NCBI RefSeq assembly: GCF_025515205.1
Contig: NZ_JAOPFX010000001.1
Span: forward strand, 1,364,001-1,428,000
Direction of reading: 5' to 3'
DNA: 64,000 bases
Source: Microbacterium fluvii
Lineage (GTDB): Bacteria > Actinomycetota > Actinomycetes > Actinomycetales > Microbacteriaceae
Shown: positions 42,173 to 50,834 of the stretch, one piece after another
Layout of the letters: each line of letters begins with the position of its first letter
Position numbering within the stretch: position 1 is the stretch's first letter
The notes under the pieces: generated by a model
The model's database searches: none
Told to the model about the DNA's origin: nothing
What the model saw: the letters and a program-made list of their open reading frames with translations, nothing else
Position numbers and translations under genes: made by a program

Positions 42173-43699
42173 GTGACGACCTTCGCCGAACTCGGCGTCG
42201 ATCAGGACATCGTCGACGCTCTCGCTTCGAAGGGGATCGTGGACGCCTTCCCCATCCAGGAGCAGACGATCCCCCTCGGCCTTCCCGGCCAGGACATCAT
42301 CGGCCAGGCCAAGACCGGCACCGGCAAGACGTTCGGCTTCGGCATCCCCGTCGTGCAGCGTCTCGGCCTCGACCCTGAGCATGGCGTCAAGGCCCTCATC
42401 GTGGTGCCCACTCGTGAGCTCGCTGTGCAGGTCTACGAAGACATGGACATGCTCACGCAGAACCGCTCGACCAGCGTCGTGGCGATCTACGGCGGCAAGG
42501 CCTACGAGGGTCAGATCGAGCAGCTCAAGGCCGGCGCGCAGATCGTCGTCGGCACGCCCGGTCGCCTCATCGACCTGGCCGGGCAGCGACTCCTCGACCT
42601 CTCGAACGCCACCGAGGTCGTGCTCGACGAGGCGGACAAGATGCTCGACCTCGGCTTCCTCCCCGACATCGAGAAGATCTTCCAGAAGGTGCCGGCGGTG
42701 CGCCACACGCAGCTGTTCTCCGCCACGATGCCCGGGCCCATCGTCGCCCTCGCGCGCCGGTTCATGACCAACCCCATCCACATCCGGGCCAACGACCCCG
42801 ACGAGGGGCTCACGCAGGCCAACATCAAGCACCTCGTCTACCGCGCCCACTCGCTCGACAAGGACGAGGTGATCTCGCGCATCCTGCAGGCGGAGGGACG
42901 CGGCAAGACCGTGATCTTCACGCGCACCAAGCGCGCCGCCCAGCGACTGGTCGACGAGCTCAGCGACCGCGGCTTCAACGCGGGCGCCGTGCACGGCGAC
43001 ATGAGCCAGGAGGCCAGGGAGCGCTCGATGGCCGGTTTCAAGGCCGGCAAGAAGGACGTGCTCATCGCCACCGACGTGGCAGCCAGAGGCATCGACGTCG
43101 ACGATGTCACGCACGTCATCAACCACACGATCCCCGACGACGAGAAGACCTATCTGCACCGCGCAGGTCGCACCGGCCGCGCCGGCAAGACCGGCATCGC
43201 GGTGACCTTCGTCGACTGGGAAGACCTGCACAAGTGGGCCCTCATCAATCGTGCGCTCGAGTTCGGCCAGCCCGAGCCCGTCGAGACCTACTCGTCGAGC
43301 CCGCACCTGTTTGAAGACCTCGACATCCCCGCCGGCACGAAGGGCCGCATCGCGACGGCCCCGAAGACCCAGACGATCCGCACGCAGCGTGCGCAGCCGG
43401 CCAGCGCCTCCGACGCCGCCGCAGAGGGCACCGCCGAGGCGGGTTCGCGCCGTCGCCGGCGTCGCCGCTCGGGCCAGGAGCGCGTCGGGGCGACCTTCGC
43501 CGAGGGTGCGGATGCCGCCGGCGCACCGTCGACCGCCGATTCCGGAGCGGCCGCCGAGCGCGGCACCGACGGAGCAGGCACGCACGACGGCGCGGGCAGA
43601 GAGCACCACGACGGCAAGCCGGCAGCGGCGCGTCGCCGTCGGCGACGTCGCGGTGGCGGTGGCGGCGGCTCGGCCGCAGGCGCTGCCGCCGGGGTCTGA
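42173..43699 (+). CDS. DEAD-box RNA helicase (RhlE/CsdA-like)
   Basis: 508 residues from GTG 42173 (VTTFAELGVDQDIVDALASK); the frame is open 20 codons further up but those residues look unlike the family. Motif I AKTGTGKT (46-53), Ia PTRELA, II LDEADKM (DEAD 152-155), III SAT in LFSATMPG, V ATDVAARGIDV, VI HRAGRTGRAG. The C-terminal 110 residues hold two Arg runs and a Gly-rich end, an RNA-binding tail. It unwinds RNA in ribosome assembly or mRNA decay. Confidence 0.93.
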   Translation: MTTFAELGVDQDIVDALASKGIVDAFPIQEQTIPLGLPGQDIIGQAKTGTGKTFGFGIPVVQRLGLDPEHGVKALIVVPTRELAVQVYEDMDMLTQNRSTSVVAIYGGKAYEGQIEQLKAGAQIVVGTPGRLIDLAGQRLLDLSNATEVVLDEADKMLDLGFLPDIEKIFQKVPAVRHTQLFSATMPGPIVALARRFMTNPIHIRANDPDEGLTQANIKHLVYRAHSLDKDEVISRILQAEGRGKTVIFTRTKRAAQRLVDELSDRGFNAGAVHGDMSQEARERSMAGFKAGKKDVLIATDVAARGIDVDDVTHVINHTIPDDEKTYLHRAGRTGRAGKTGIAVTFVDWEDLHKWALINRALEFGQPEPVETYSSSPHLFEDLDIPAGTKGRIATAPKTQTIRTQRAQPASASDAAAEGTAEAGSRRRRRRRSGQERVGATFAEGADAAGAPSTADSGAAAERGTDGAGTHDGAGREHHDGKPAAARRRRRRRGGGGGGSAAGAAAGV

Positions 43700-43743
43700 C
43701 GACACACTCGCCCGCAGGCGTCCGCGCCCCCTCTCCGGCCCGC

Positions 43744-43749
43744 TATGTT
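43744..43749 (+). promoter_or_regulatory. Candidate -10 (TATGTT) for the SHOCT gene
   Basis: Predicted start near 43756, leader 38 nt with AAAGAGG 6 nt before GTG 43794. Confidence 0.35.
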
Positions 43750-43793
43750 GAAACCGAGCGGCACCGTGCCGCCGTTTCCGAAAGAGGCAGAGA

Positions 43794-44207
43794 GTGCGAT
43801 TCTTCGAGACCGTCGAGTACCAGGGATTCTGGGGCTCGTTCTGGGACCTGATCTGGTGGTTCCTGTGGCTGTTCGTCTTCTTCGCGTACCTGATGGCGCT
43901 GTTCGCGATCATCGGCGACCTGTTCCGTGACCGCAAGCTCAGCGGAGGGTGGAAGGCGGTCTGGATCTTCTTCCTGATCTTCTTCCCGATCATCACGGCG
44001 CTCGTCTACCTGATCGCCCGCGGCGGCGGCATGGCCGAGCGCGGCGCGGCCCAGGCGCAGCAGTACAAGGCGGCGCAGGACGACTACATCAAGTCGGTCG
44101 CAGGCACGAGCCCGACCGACGAGATCGCGAAGGCGAAGTCGCTGCTGGACGCCGGCACGATCACCCAGGCCGAGTACGACCAGCTCAAGGCCAAGGCGCT
44201 GGCCTGA
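43794..44207 (+). CDS. PLDc_N-type membrane protein with SHOCT domain
   Basis: 137 residues. Trp/Phe-rich first helix (about 18-42, LIWWFLWLFVFFAYLMALF), second helix at about 53-74 (AVWIFFLIFFPIITALVYLI), then a cytosolic linker and a C-terminal SHOCT motif (about 108-137, IAKAKSLLDAGTITQAEYDQ). The family's role is unknown; SHOCT often mediates oligomerisation. GTG start with AAAGAGG. A large hairpin follows its stop. Confidence 0.85.
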   Translation: MRFFETVEYQGFWGSFWDLIWWFLWLFVFFAYLMALFAIIGDLFRDRKLSGGWKAVWIFFLIFFPIITALVYLIARGGGMAERGAAQAQQYKAAQDDYIKSVAGTSPTDEIAKAKSLLDAGTITQAEYDQLKAKALA

Positions 44208-44209
44208 CC

Positions 44210-44270
44210 GACGCCGCGAAGCGCCCTCGTCCGCCTACGGGTAGACGGGGGCGCTTCCCGTTGCGGCGTC
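44210..44270. terminator. Bidirectional terminator between convergent genes
   Basis: Inner stem 44218-44231 with 44244-44257 (14 bp, one T-G wobble), extended by 8-bp arms 44210-44217 and 44263-44270 with a 5-nt bulge. It covers the 3' end of the PHP gene and starts 3 nt after the SHOCT gene stop. Confidence 0.7.
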
Positions 44271-45104
44271 GATGATGCGCTGCACCATCGCGTCGGCGGT
44301 GGTGTTCTCCCCCGGCAGGTTGGGCTTTCCTGCCCCGTGGTAGTCGCTGGACCCGGTCACGATGAGATCGCGCGCGGCCGCGAACCGGCGCAGCACGGTC
44401 AGCCCCTCCGCGGTGTTCTCACGGTGATCGAGCTCCAGCCCGGCAAGGCCCAGGTCGACGAGGTCTTCCAGAAGCTCGAGCGGCAGCATCCGCCCGCGGC
44501 CCGCCGGAGTCGGATGGGCGATCACCGGCACGCCGCCGGCTGCCACGATGAGGCGCACCGCGGCGCGGGCGTCGGGAGCATAGTGCGGCTCGTAGTAGCC
44601 CTCGCGAGGATGCAGGATGCCGTCGAACGCCTCGCCGCGGTCGGCGACGATGCCCCGAGCGATGAGCGCGTCGGCGATGTGCGGACGCCCGACCGTCGCA
44701 CCATCGGTCGTCTGCGCGGCGACGTCGTCCCAGGTGAGCGGATAGTCACGCCCGATCGCCCGCACGATGCGCTCGGCACGGCCCAAGCGATCGTCGCGCA
44801 CCCGCTCGGTCTCGGCCCGCAGCGCCGCATCGTCGGGGTCGATGAGGTAGGCGAGCACATGGACGCTGCGCCACTCGTGGCGCGCCGACAGCTCCATGCC
44901 GGGGAGCAAGGTCATCCCGAGCGACAGCGTCGCCTCAACGGCCTCCGCCCAGCCGGCGGTCGTGTCGTGATCGGTGAGAGCGACCGTGCGCAGGCCGTGC
45001 CGGTGCGCCGCCGAGATGACGCCGGCGGGCGGCTCGGTGCCGTCGGAGTGGATGGAGTGCAGGTGCAGGTCGCTCGGCCCTGCGAAGCGCTGCGATCCAC
45101 CCAC
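44235..45104 (-). CDS. PHP-domain phosphoesterase
   Basis: 289 residues from GTG 45104. Metal-binding PHP motifs: DLHLHSIHSDG (12-22, His14, His16), LTDHDTTAGW (about 45-54), GMELSARHE, VPVIAHPTPAG and a late SSDYHGAGKP. Family members hydrolyse nucleoside 3',5'-bisphosphates or short RNA (RNase AM/YciV-like). The start is supported by TACGCT 6 nt upstream; the much longer open frame upstream is a shadow of the divergent gene. The terminator hairpin overlaps its 3' end. Confidence 0.88.
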   Translation of the reverse strand: MGGSQRFAGPSDLHLHSIHSDGTEPPAGVISAAHRHGLRTVALTDHDTTAGWAEAVEATLSLGMTLLPGMELSARHEWRSVHVLAYLIDPDDAALRAETERVRDDRLGRAERIVRAIGRDYPLTWDDVAAQTTDGATVGRPHIADALIARGIVADRGEAFDGILHPREGYYEPHYAPDARAAVRLIVAAGGVPVIAHPTPAGRGRMLPLELLEDLVDLGLAGLELDHRENTAEGLTVLRRFAAARDLIVTGSSDYHGAGKPNLPGENTTADAMVQRIIDAATGSAPVYP

Positions 45105-45110
45105 TCTGCG

Positions 45111-45116
45111 AGCGTA
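45111..45116 (-). promoter_or_regulatory. -10 element (TACGCT), leaderless promoter
   Basis: Minus strand; 6 nt before the GTG at 45104. Divergent from the promoter at 45156. Confidence 0.5.
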
Positions 45117-45155
45117 GCGCGCCGCGCCGCTGGCCGATCTCCCAGCCTGCTGACA

Positions 45156-45161
45156 TAGAGT
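45156..45161 (+). promoter_or_regulatory. -10 element (TAGAGT), leaderless promoter
   Basis: 7 nt before the GTG at 45169. Confidence 0.5.
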
Positions 45162-45168
45162 CGCCGTC

Positions 45169-46185
45169 GTGCTTCGCCTGCTGGGGGTCCTCGTGACCGT
45201 GGTCTGCGCGATCGCCGCCGCCGTGCTGACCTGGCCGTCGTTCTTCCGCGTCGATCGTGTGTTCCCGATCGCCCAGATCGTGTCGTTCCGCACCGTGCTG
45301 GCCATCGGCTTCGCGCTGCTGGCCGTGCTCGCGCTCCTGTTCGCACTGATCCGGCCGTTGCGCGGCTTCGCCCTCTCGCTGGCGCTCGTCATGGCGGCGG
45401 CCGCCGTCGCCGGCGGGACGATCGTCGTCATGCGGGGAACGGGCACCTCGGCGCTGCCGGCCAAGGGCGACGACAGTGTGCGCGTGCTCACCTGGAACAC
45501 GGCGGGCGCGGACATCGCCGATACGGTCGCGCAGATGGCCGTCGCGATGGAGGCCGACGTCGTGGCGCTGCCCGAGACGACCATCGAGACCGGCGAGGCC
45601 GTCGCCCTGGCGATGCGCGATCTCGGTCATCGCATGTGGGCCTATCACGCCGAATACGGCGACGACGGCTGGGGAGCCCTCTCGACGACGCTGCTGATCT
45701 CACCCGACCTCGGCGACTACGCGGTGATCGAGTCGTCGATCGACGGATCGTCCAATACGTCGACGGTGCCGAGCGCCGTGGCGATGCCGGTCGACGGCGA
45801 CGGACCGACCATCGTGGCGGCCCACGCCGTGGCGCCGCGGCAGGACGACATGGGGCACTGGCGCAACGATCTGCAGTGGCTGGCCGATCAGTGCGGTCAG
45901 TCGAATGTGATCCTCGCCGGTGACTTCAACGCGACCGTCGACCACTTCGGTCAGCTCGGAGTCGACGGCGGTATGCTGGGACGCTGCACCGACTCCGCCG
46001 TGCAATCGGGCAACGGCGCCGTCGGCACCTGGCCCACCGACCTCACCGCCCTTCTGGGCGCTCCCATCGACCACGTCATGACCGGCGACGCGTGGGTGGC
46101 CACGGGATCGCTGGTGCTCACGACCCTCGACGATTCGGGAAGCGACCACCGTCCCCTGGTCGTGCAGCTCGAGCCGGCAGGGTGA
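45169..46185 (+). CDS. Membrane-anchored endonuclease/exonuclease/phosphatase-family protein
   Basis: 338 residues. Three N-terminal membrane helices (about 2-22, 40-62, 67-87), then an EEP domain from about 103: VRVLTWNTAG (Asn), VVALPETTI (Glu), NVILAGDFNATVDH (about 244-257) and a terminal SDHRPLVVQL with catalytic Asp-His. The catalytic part should lie outside the membrane. Substrate unknown; relatives cleave phosphodiesters or remove phosphates. GTG, predicted leaderless. Confidence 0.88.
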   Translation: MLRLLGVLVTVVCAIAAAVLTWPSFFRVDRVFPIAQIVSFRTVLAIGFALLAVLALLFALIRPLRGFALSLALVMAAAAVAGGTIVVMRGTGTSALPAKGDDSVRVLTWNTAGADIADTVAQMAVAMEADVVALPETTIETGEAVALAMRDLGHRMWAYHAEYGDDGWGALSTTLLISPDLGDYAVIESSIDGSSNTSTVPSAVAMPVDGDGPTIVAAHAVAPRQDDMGHWRNDLQWLADQCGQSNVILAGDFNATVDHFGQLGVDGGMLGRCTDSAVQSGNGAVGTWPTDLTALLGAPIDHVMTGDAWVATGSLVLTTLDDSGSDHRPLVVQLEPAG

Positions 46186-46204
46186 CCGGTCCGGTCGTGC
46201 GTGC

Positions 46205-46210
46205 GAGACT
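46205..46210 (+). promoter_or_regulatory. Weak -10-like element (GAGACT) before the Xaa-Pro aminopeptidase gene
   Basis: 6 nt before the ATG at 46217; the first base is not T. Confidence 0.25.
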
Positions 46211-46216
46211 GGGGGC

Positions 46217-47659
46217 ATGAGCACGACCGGCGAAACCTCCCCCACTGCGACCACCGACGCCCCCGCCGTGGAGCCCGCCGCGGAGCCGACCGAGAACTCC
46301 ACGACGAACAGGCGCCAGCCCTTCCCCCGGGGGTTCCTCGACTCCATATCGACGGGCTGGGCCGACCGTCCCGAGCACACTCCGCCTGCTCGACCGCAGG
46401 CATCCTTCGCCGCGGCGCGCCGCGCCGCCGTCTCGGCCGCCTTCCCCGGAAAGCGCGTGGTCGTACCGGCGGGATCGGTGAAGCAGCGCAGCAACGACAC
46501 CGACTATCCGTTCCGGGCGCATTCGGCGTTCTCCCACCTCACCGGCTGGGCTGCCGACTCGGTGCCCGACTCGGTGCTCGTGCTCGATCCGACCTCCGAC
46601 GGCCACGACGCCACCCTCTACCTGCGCGAGCGCGCCGACCGCACCACCGCCGAGTTCTACGGCGACGCCTCCATCGGCGAGTTCTGGATCGGCCCGCGGC
46701 CCGCCCTCGGCGGGGTGGCCGCAGACCTGGGAGTCGCGACGGCGCACATCGACGAGTTCGCGCCTGCGGACGGCGATCTGACCGTCGACGACGACGACGA
46801 GCTCACGCGCTTCGTCTCCGAGCTGCGTCTCGTCAAAGACGAGTACGAACTCGAGCAGATGCGCCTCGCGGTGGAGGTCACCTCACGCGGGTTCGACGAC
46901 ATCATCGCGAACCTCCCCCGCGTCATCGAGCACCCCCGCGGCGAGCGGATCGTCGAGGGCGTCTTCCACCAGCGCGCGCGCAGCGACGGCAACACCGAAG
47001 GCTACGACACCATCGCCGCCTCCGGCCCGCACGCCTGCTACCTGCACTGGACCCGCAACGACGGCGCGGTCGTACCGGGAGATCTCATCCTCATCGACGC
47101 GGGTGTGGAGGTCGACAGCCTGTACACCGCCGACATCACCCGCACCCTGCCGGTCTCCGGCACCTTCACCGACGTGCAGCGCAAGGTCTACGAGACGGTG
47201 CGCGAAGCGGCGGATGCGGCCTTCGCCGCCGCGAAGCCGGGCGTGAGGTTCCGCAGCGTCCACGAGGCCGCCATGAAGGTGATCGCCGCGCGCACCGCCG
47301 AGTGGGGTCTGCTTCCGGTCACCGCCGACGAGGCCCTGGACGCCGACGCCGGCGGCCAGCACCGCCGCTACATGGTGCACGGCACGTCGCACCACCTCGG
47401 CATCGACGTGCACGACTGCGCGCAGGCGCGTCGCGAGATGTACTACGACGGGCTGCTCGAGCCGGGCATGGTCTTCACGATCGAGCCTGGCCTGTACTTC
47501 CAGATCGACGACCTCACGGTGCCCGAGGAGTACCGCGGCATCGGCGTGCGCATCGAAGACGACATCGTCATGACGGCGGAGGGCCCCGTGAACCTGTCGG
47601 CCGGCATCCCGCGCACCGCCGACGAGGTCGAGGCCTGGATCGCACGCCTCAACCCGTGA
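46217..47659 (+). CDS. pepP: Xaa-Pro aminopeptidase (aminopeptidase P)
   Basis: 480 residues. An N-terminal creatinase-like domain (about 60-200), then the pita-bread M24 domain. Dimetal ligands are seen in LILIDAGVEVDS and TADITRTLP (Asp, about 295-307), GTSHHLGIDVHD (His, about 394), TIEPGLYF (Glu, about 422) and VRIEDDIV (Glu, about 452). It removes N-terminal residues preceding proline. A Thr/Glu/Pro-rich N-terminal extension of about 35 residues is present. Stop overlaps the next gene by GTGA, suggesting a peptide-catabolism pair. Confidence 0.93.
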   Translation: MSTTGETSPTATTDAPAVEPAAEPTENSTTNRRQPFPRGFLDSISTGWADRPEHTPPARPQASFAAARRAAVSAAFPGKRVVVPAGSVKQRSNDTDYPFRAHSAFSHLTGWAADSVPDSVLVLDPTSDGHDATLYLRERADRTTAEFYGDASIGEFWIGPRPALGGVAADLGVATAHIDEFAPADGDLTVDDDDELTRFVSELRLVKDEYELEQMRLAVEVTSRGFDDIIANLPRVIEHPRGERIVEGVFHQRARSDGNTEGYDTIAASGPHACYLHWTRNDGAVVPGDLILIDAGVEVDSLYTADITRTLPVSGTFTDVQRKVYETVREAADAAFAAAKPGVRFRSVHEAAMKVIAARTAEWGLLPVTADEALDADAGGQHRRYMVHGTSHHLGIDVHDCAQARREMYYDGLLEPGMVFTIEPGLYFQIDDLTVPEEYRGIGVRIEDDIVMTAEGPVNLSAGIPRTADEVEAWIARLNP

Positions 47660-49440
47660 CCTTCGCCCCCGCGCCCGCCTTCACGACGCGGCCCCAACTC
47701 ACCGGCACTTTCGGCATGGCCGCCTCGACGCACTGGCTGGCCACCGCAGCCGCGCAGGCGATGCTCGAGCGGGGCGGCAACGCGTTCGACGCGGTGGTGG
47801 CCGGCGGCTTCGTGCTGCACCTGGCAGAGCCGCATCTCAACGGTCCAGGCGGCGACCTCGTCGGCATCTTCACGACCGCCGACGACCCGGCGAGCCCCCT
47901 CGTGCTGATGGGACAGGGGCCGGCACCGGCCGCAGCGACCATCGGGCACCTGCGCGGCGAGGGACTCGACCTCGTCCCCGGTGCGGGCGCCCTCGCCGCC
48001 GCCGTGCCCGGTGCCGTCGACGCGTGGCTGCTGCTCCTGCGCGATCACGGCACGATGGAACTCGACGAGGTGCTCGAGCCGGCGATCCGGTGCGCCCGCG
48101 ATGGGACGCCTGTGCTGCCGACCACCGCAGCGACGATCGCCCGCGTCGCCGACCTCTTCCGCGATCACTGGCAGACCTCGGCATCGCTGTGGCTGCCAGA
48201 GGGCGGGGTGCCGCAGGCGGGGTCGCTGCACCGCAACCCGGTGTACGCCGAGGTCCTCGAGCGGCTCGTGGCGGCCGGCGCGGATGCGCCAGATCGCGAG
48301 ACGCGCATCGACGCCGCACGGCACGAGTGGAGCACGGGCTTCGTCGCACACGCGGCGGCCTCCTTCGTCGCCGGTCCGCACCGCCACTCCTCGGGCACCG
48401 ATCACGCCGGCGTCATCACGGTGGACGACTTCGCCGCCTTCACCGCCGGATACGAGGATGCCGTCAGCATCCGCTTCCGCGGCGTCACGGTCGCCAAGGC
48501 CGGCGCGTGGACGCAGGGGCCCGCGCTGCTGGAGGCCCTGCGCATCCTGGAGCCCCTTCCCGACGGCCGGCTCGATGTCGCGAGCGCCGAGGGCGCCCAC
48601 ACCGTGATCGAGACGCTCAAGCTGGTGCTCGCCGACCGCGACGCGTACTTCGGCGACGGAGCGCCGCTCGACGAGCTCCTGTCGGCGGAGTACGCCGCCG
48701 CACGGCGTGCGCAGCTCGGAGAGACGGCGTCGCGCGAGTGGCGGCCGGGCGCGCTGAAGGCGCGGGAGCCGTTCCGCCCGCCGCTGCGCCGCGACCGCGA
48801 CCGGCAGGCCGCCGGCACGGGAGAGCCGACCGTCGACCATCGAGGTGCGACGCGCGGCGACACCTGCCACATCGACGTCGTCGACCGCTGGGGCAACATC
48901 GTCTCGGTGACCCCCTCCGGCGGCTGGCTGCAGTCGTCGCCGACGATCCCCGAACTCGGGTTCTGCCTGGGCACGCGGCTGCAGATGACCTGGCTCGACG
49001 AGGACTCGCCGTCGGCGCTGCGCCCAGGCGCACGACCGCGGACGACCCTCACCCCGACCCTGCTGCTCGACGATGCCGGCGCGATCGCCGCCCTCGGCAC
49101 CCCTGGAGGCGACCAGCAGGACCAGTGGCAGCTGCCGATGCTGCTGCGCATGATCGTCGGCGGGTACACGGCGCAGGAGGCCATCGACGCCCCGACGCTG
49201 CACACCACGGCCCTCATCGACTCGTTCTGGCCGCGCACGTGGGAGCCGGCGGGCGTCTACGTCGAAGACCGGCTCGGCGAGGAGGTGATCGCCGACCTCG
49301 AACGGCGCGGCCACGATGTCGTGCGCGCAGGCGATTGGCGGCTCGGTCGGCTCTCGGCCGTCGGCATCGATCGGGCGCACGGCACGCTGTGGGCCGCGGC
49401 GAACCCGAGGGGCATGCAGGGCTACGCCGCGGGGCGGTGA
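47656..49440 (+). CDS. ggt: Gamma-glutamyltransferase
   Basis: 594 residues from GTG 47656 in the preceding stop. N-terminal nucleophile hydrolase of the GGT type: GMAASTHWLATAAAQAMLER and GGNAFDAVVAG near the N-terminus, LNGPGGDL, and the autoprocessing site GDTCHIDVVDRWGN around residue 401, where Thr403 would become the nucleophile. C-terminal ALGTPGGDQQDQWQLPMLLR is typical. I see no signal peptide, so it may act in the cytoplasm. It transfers or hydrolyses gamma-glutamyl groups. Confidence 0.9.
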   Translation: MTFAPAPAFTTRPQLTGTFGMAASTHWLATAAAQAMLERGGNAFDAVVAGGFVLHLAEPHLNGPGGDLVGIFTTADDPASPLVLMGQGPAPAAATIGHLRGEGLDLVPGAGALAAAVPGAVDAWLLLLRDHGTMELDEVLEPAIRCARDGTPVLPTTAATIARVADLFRDHWQTSASLWLPEGGVPQAGSLHRNPVYAEVLERLVAAGADAPDRETRIDAARHEWSTGFVAHAAASFVAGPHRHSSGTDHAGVITVDDFAAFTAGYEDAVSIRFRGVTVAKAGAWTQGPALLEALRILEPLPDGRLDVASAEGAHTVIETLKLVLADRDAYFGDGAPLDELLSAEYAAARRAQLGETASREWRPGALKAREPFRPPLRRDRDRQAAGTGEPTVDHRGATRGDTCHIDVVDRWGNIVSVTPSGGWLQSSPTIPELGFCLGTRLQMTWLDEDSPSALRPGARPRTTLTPTLLLDDAGAIAALGTPGGDQQDQWQLPMLLRMIVGGYTAQEAIDAPTLHTTALIDSFWPRTWEPAGVYVEDRLGEEVIADLERRGHDVVRAGDWRLGRLSAVGIDRAHGTLWAAANPRGMQGYAAGR

Positions 49441-49452
49441 CGCGCGGGCCTG

Positions 49453-50130
49453 TCAGCCGAGGGCGCGCATCCACTCGACCACGGGGGAGGCCAGCTGCTC
49501 ACCGACCTCGTCGGCGGGGAGCTTGCGACCGGCGACCTCGAACGAGTGGCCACCGCCCTCGACCCAGTGCGCCTGCGCCTCGCGGCATGCGGCGATCGCC
49601 TCCCGCAGCTGCGTGAGCGGCTGCACGAAAGGGTCGTTCGTGCCCTCGACGAACAACTGCGGCTGCGCGATCGCCGGCAGGTGGGCGACGCGGGGCTTCT
49701 CGGGCTTCCCCGGCGGATGCAGGGGGTAGCCGAGGTAGACGAGCCCTGTCGGCGCGATCGCCCCCTCGGCCGCTGCCATCGAGGCCATCCGCCCGCCGTA
49801 GGACTTGCCGGCCGCGAACAGCGGCGCCCTCGAGCGTTCGAGAACGAACCGCTCGACGGCCGACCAGGTCGCGATCGCGTGTGCCGCAGGCCCCGGCATC
49901 CGCCTTCCCGCCTCCAGGTAGGGGAACGTGAAGCGCACCGTCGCGACGCCGTGCGCACGCATGCCGCGGGCGAACCCGACGAGGAACGGATGCTGCATCC
50001 CGGCGCCCGCGCCGTGCGCGATCGCGACGGTCGCCCACGGCTCCCCCGGCGACTCGGCGATCGCCGAGATCTCGACCGTCCCCGCCGACAGCGCGACGGC
50101 GATGCGGTCGGACTCAGCGGGCGTCGTCAC
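49453..50130 (-). CDS. Alpha/beta hydrolase (dienelactone hydrolase/KANL3-Tex30-like)
   Basis: 225 residues from GTG 50130. Nucleophile Ser110 in AAGKSYGGRM, Asp in EGTNDPFV (about 172), His in GGGHSFE (about 201), and an oxyanion motif AHGAGAGMQHPF (38-49). This matches the small KANL3/Tex30-type hydrolases found across bacteria; substrate unknown. Its start lies inside the last 17 nt of the upstream gene, so they are coupled. Confidence 0.85.
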   Translation of the reverse strand: MTTPAESDRIAVALSAGTVEISAIAESPGEPWATVAIAHGAGAGMQHPFLVGFARGMRAHGVATVRFTFPYLEAGRRMPGPAAHAIATWSAVERFVLERSRAPLFAAGKSYGGRMASMAAAEGAIAPTGLVYLGYPLHPPGKPEKPRVAHLPAIAQPQLFVEGTNDPFVQPLTQLREAIAACREAQAHWVEGGGHSFEVAGRKLPADEVGEQLASPVVEWMRALG

Positions 50131-50794
50131 CGGAGCGCTCGGGCTCGGCAGTCGAGGGCTCGGACTCGGCGGGTGTCGTCGATGGCGGTGACGGCTGCTC
50201 CGCGACAGGTGCGGGCGCGGGGTCGACCCGCTCGCCGTACTGCGGGGGTGCGGTCACCCGCTGGCCGTACTGCGGAGGCTCGCCGCGATCGGGCGTGGGC
50301 TGGGTCGCCCTGGTCGCCGAGGGACTCTGCACCCCCAGCACCTGCCGCGCACGCGGTGCGCTGTGCGAGGCGACGGTGACCTCGTAGTGGTCGGCGAGCA
50401 CCTGCATCACCGACGCGTAGTCGCGACGGCGTCGGATGATCGAGTAGCTCACGATGCTCGTCATCATGCCGATCGCGATGCCGATCAGGAGCACCCCGAC
50501 GAACACCTGGATCTGCACCGACGGCATGCCCAGCACGAAGATGGCCGCGAACAGGAAGCCCAGGAAGAGTCCGTTGACGGCGCCCGACCTGGCGGCCCTG
50601 GCATATCCCAGCCTGCCGGTGATCCGTTCGATCGAGCGGAGCTGGTTGCCGACGATCGCGATCTCTCGGGCGGGGATCTCGGCGGCGATGAGTGCCGAGA
50701 CGGCCTTCTGCGCCCCCTCGTAGGTGGGAAAGCTCGCGACGGTCGGCCCGACCTCGTCGCCGGCCTGCGGACGCGCTGCCCCGAACATGCTCAT
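50114..50794 (-). CDS. General stress protein 17M-like membrane protein
   Basis: 226 residues from ATG 50794 (alternative ATG 50788, which has GGGGAG at 6 nt). The N-terminal domain (about 18-65, TVASFPTYEGAQKAVSALIA) is the general stress protein 17M fold. Two membrane helices at about 73-95 and 99-120, then a Pro-rich tail with two PPQYGxRV repeats and an acidic end. Role unknown; relatives are induced by stress in Bacillus. Coupled to the downstream hydrolase. Confidence 0.82.
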   Translation of the reverse strand: MSMFGAARPQAGDEVGPTVASFPTYEGAQKAVSALIAAEIPAREIAIVGNQLRSIERITGRLGYARAARSGAVNGLFLGFLFAAIFVLGMPSVQIQVFVGVLLIGIAIGMMTSIVSYSIIRRRRDYASVMQVLADHYEVTVASHSAPRARQVLGVQSPSATRATQPTPDRGEPPQYGQRVTAPPQYGERVDPAPAPVAEQPSPPSTTPAESEPSTAEPERSGDDAR

Positions 50795-50821
50795 CTCCCC
50801 ATCCTCGCATGCACCCCGCAC

Positions 50822-50827
50822 TACGCT
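50822..50827 (+). promoter_or_regulatory. -10 element (TACGCT), leaderless promoter
   Basis: 7 nt before the GTG at 50835; heads the MgtE-like/DUF1003/Mrp operon. Confidence 0.5.
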
Positions 50828-50834
50828 GGTTGGT